Assembly (NCBI GenBank): GCA_900769325.1
Contig: CAAGGF010000056.1
Location: forward strand, 1 to 5,276
From: Spirochaetia bacterium
GTDB taxonomy: Bacteria; Spirochaetota; Spirochaetia; Treponematales; Treponemataceae
DNA length: 5,276 bases
Direction: 5' to 3'
Positions 5,137 through 5,276 of this stretch are shown piece by piece. Within the stretch, counting starts at the first letter, position 1, and each line of letters starts with the position of its first letter. The notes under the pieces are model-generated. The model did not search any database. It saw only the letters and a program-made list of their open reading frames with translations, and was not told where the DNA came from. The position numbers and the translations under genes are program-made.

Positions 5137-5276
5137 TTATTGAACAATATACATTGCTTGTTCTTCAGAATCTGAACTTAATTTGATGAATTTGCCATCA
5201 CTATTTTCAAAACCTTTTACTATTAATGCAGACATATGTTTTGACATAGCCTGTGCAAAACTCAATTCTTCGGCAG
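5137..5276 (-). pseudogene. Upstream part of the interrupted coiled-coil gene, ending at an in-frame TAA (runs off the right edge)
   Basis: On the minus strand, in the same frame as the 144-residue ORF, 45 codons are open from the window edge to TAA at 5137-5139. The peptide includes SFAQAMSKHMSALIVKGF and ends DSEEQAMYIVQ before the stop. After the stop, AETFAKNQLEVE continues in frame with similar helical, charged character into the downstream ORF. A single C-to-T change of CAA to TAA would explain this. Alternatives are a real stop with translational restart, two separate proteins, or a sequencing error. The 5' end and any cassette boundary lie outside the window. Confidence 0.5.

Overview
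The window is AT-rich bacterial DNA with every gene on the minus strand, so it is best read from high to low coordinates. The combination of an integron-type attC site, strong AAGGAGG-like ribosome binding sites and a protein resembling the DUF6261 family suggests a Treponema-like spirochaete, a group known to carry chromosomal integrons. No phylogenetic marker is present, so this is an inference of moderate strength.

Reading the minus strand from the right edge: (1) 5276-4666 is the tail of a cassette-like gene for a coiled-coil protein with a C-terminal membrane anchor. The frame is cut by one in-frame TAA at 5137-5139. (2) Six bases past its stop lies a complete 66-bp attC recombination site (4594-4659) with all expected sub-elements, followed by a GC-rich hairpin (4576-4590). 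(3) A good sigma70-type promoter (4532-4560) opens a tightly packed three-gene Type II (Type IIS-like) restriction-modification operon: a D12-class adenine methyltransferase (3493-4500), a second, different D12-class/Dam-like methyltransferase (2579-3508), and an AlwI-family restriction endonuclease (569-2569). The genes overlap or nearly touch and look translationally coupled. (4) The operon ends at an intrinsic terminator (515-551). (5) The gap 261-568 carries six copies of a short palindrome (TCCTTAnnnTAAGGA) spaced about 40 bp apart, a diverged tandem array. (6) At the left edge is the 5' end of a DUF6261-like gene (1-260) behind a strong ribosome binding site.

Functional reading: AlwI-family enzymes recognise short asymmetric sites, where each strand needs its own adenine methylation. 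Two separate methyltransferases next to one endonuclease fit that requirement. The exact recognition sequence cannot be read from the sequence; GGATC (AlwI) and GAGTC (PleI, MlyI, BstNBI) are family precedents. The operon sits directly against an attC site but no second attC is visible downstream. It is therefore either the far edge of a cassette array or part of an unusually large cassette extending beyond the window.

Hand-sampled GC content rises stepwise across the window: about 25% in the coiled-coil gene, 28-30% in the methyltransferases, 38% in the endonuclease and 46% in the DUF6261-like gene. This is consistent with a mosaic of acquired DNA next to more host-like sequence.
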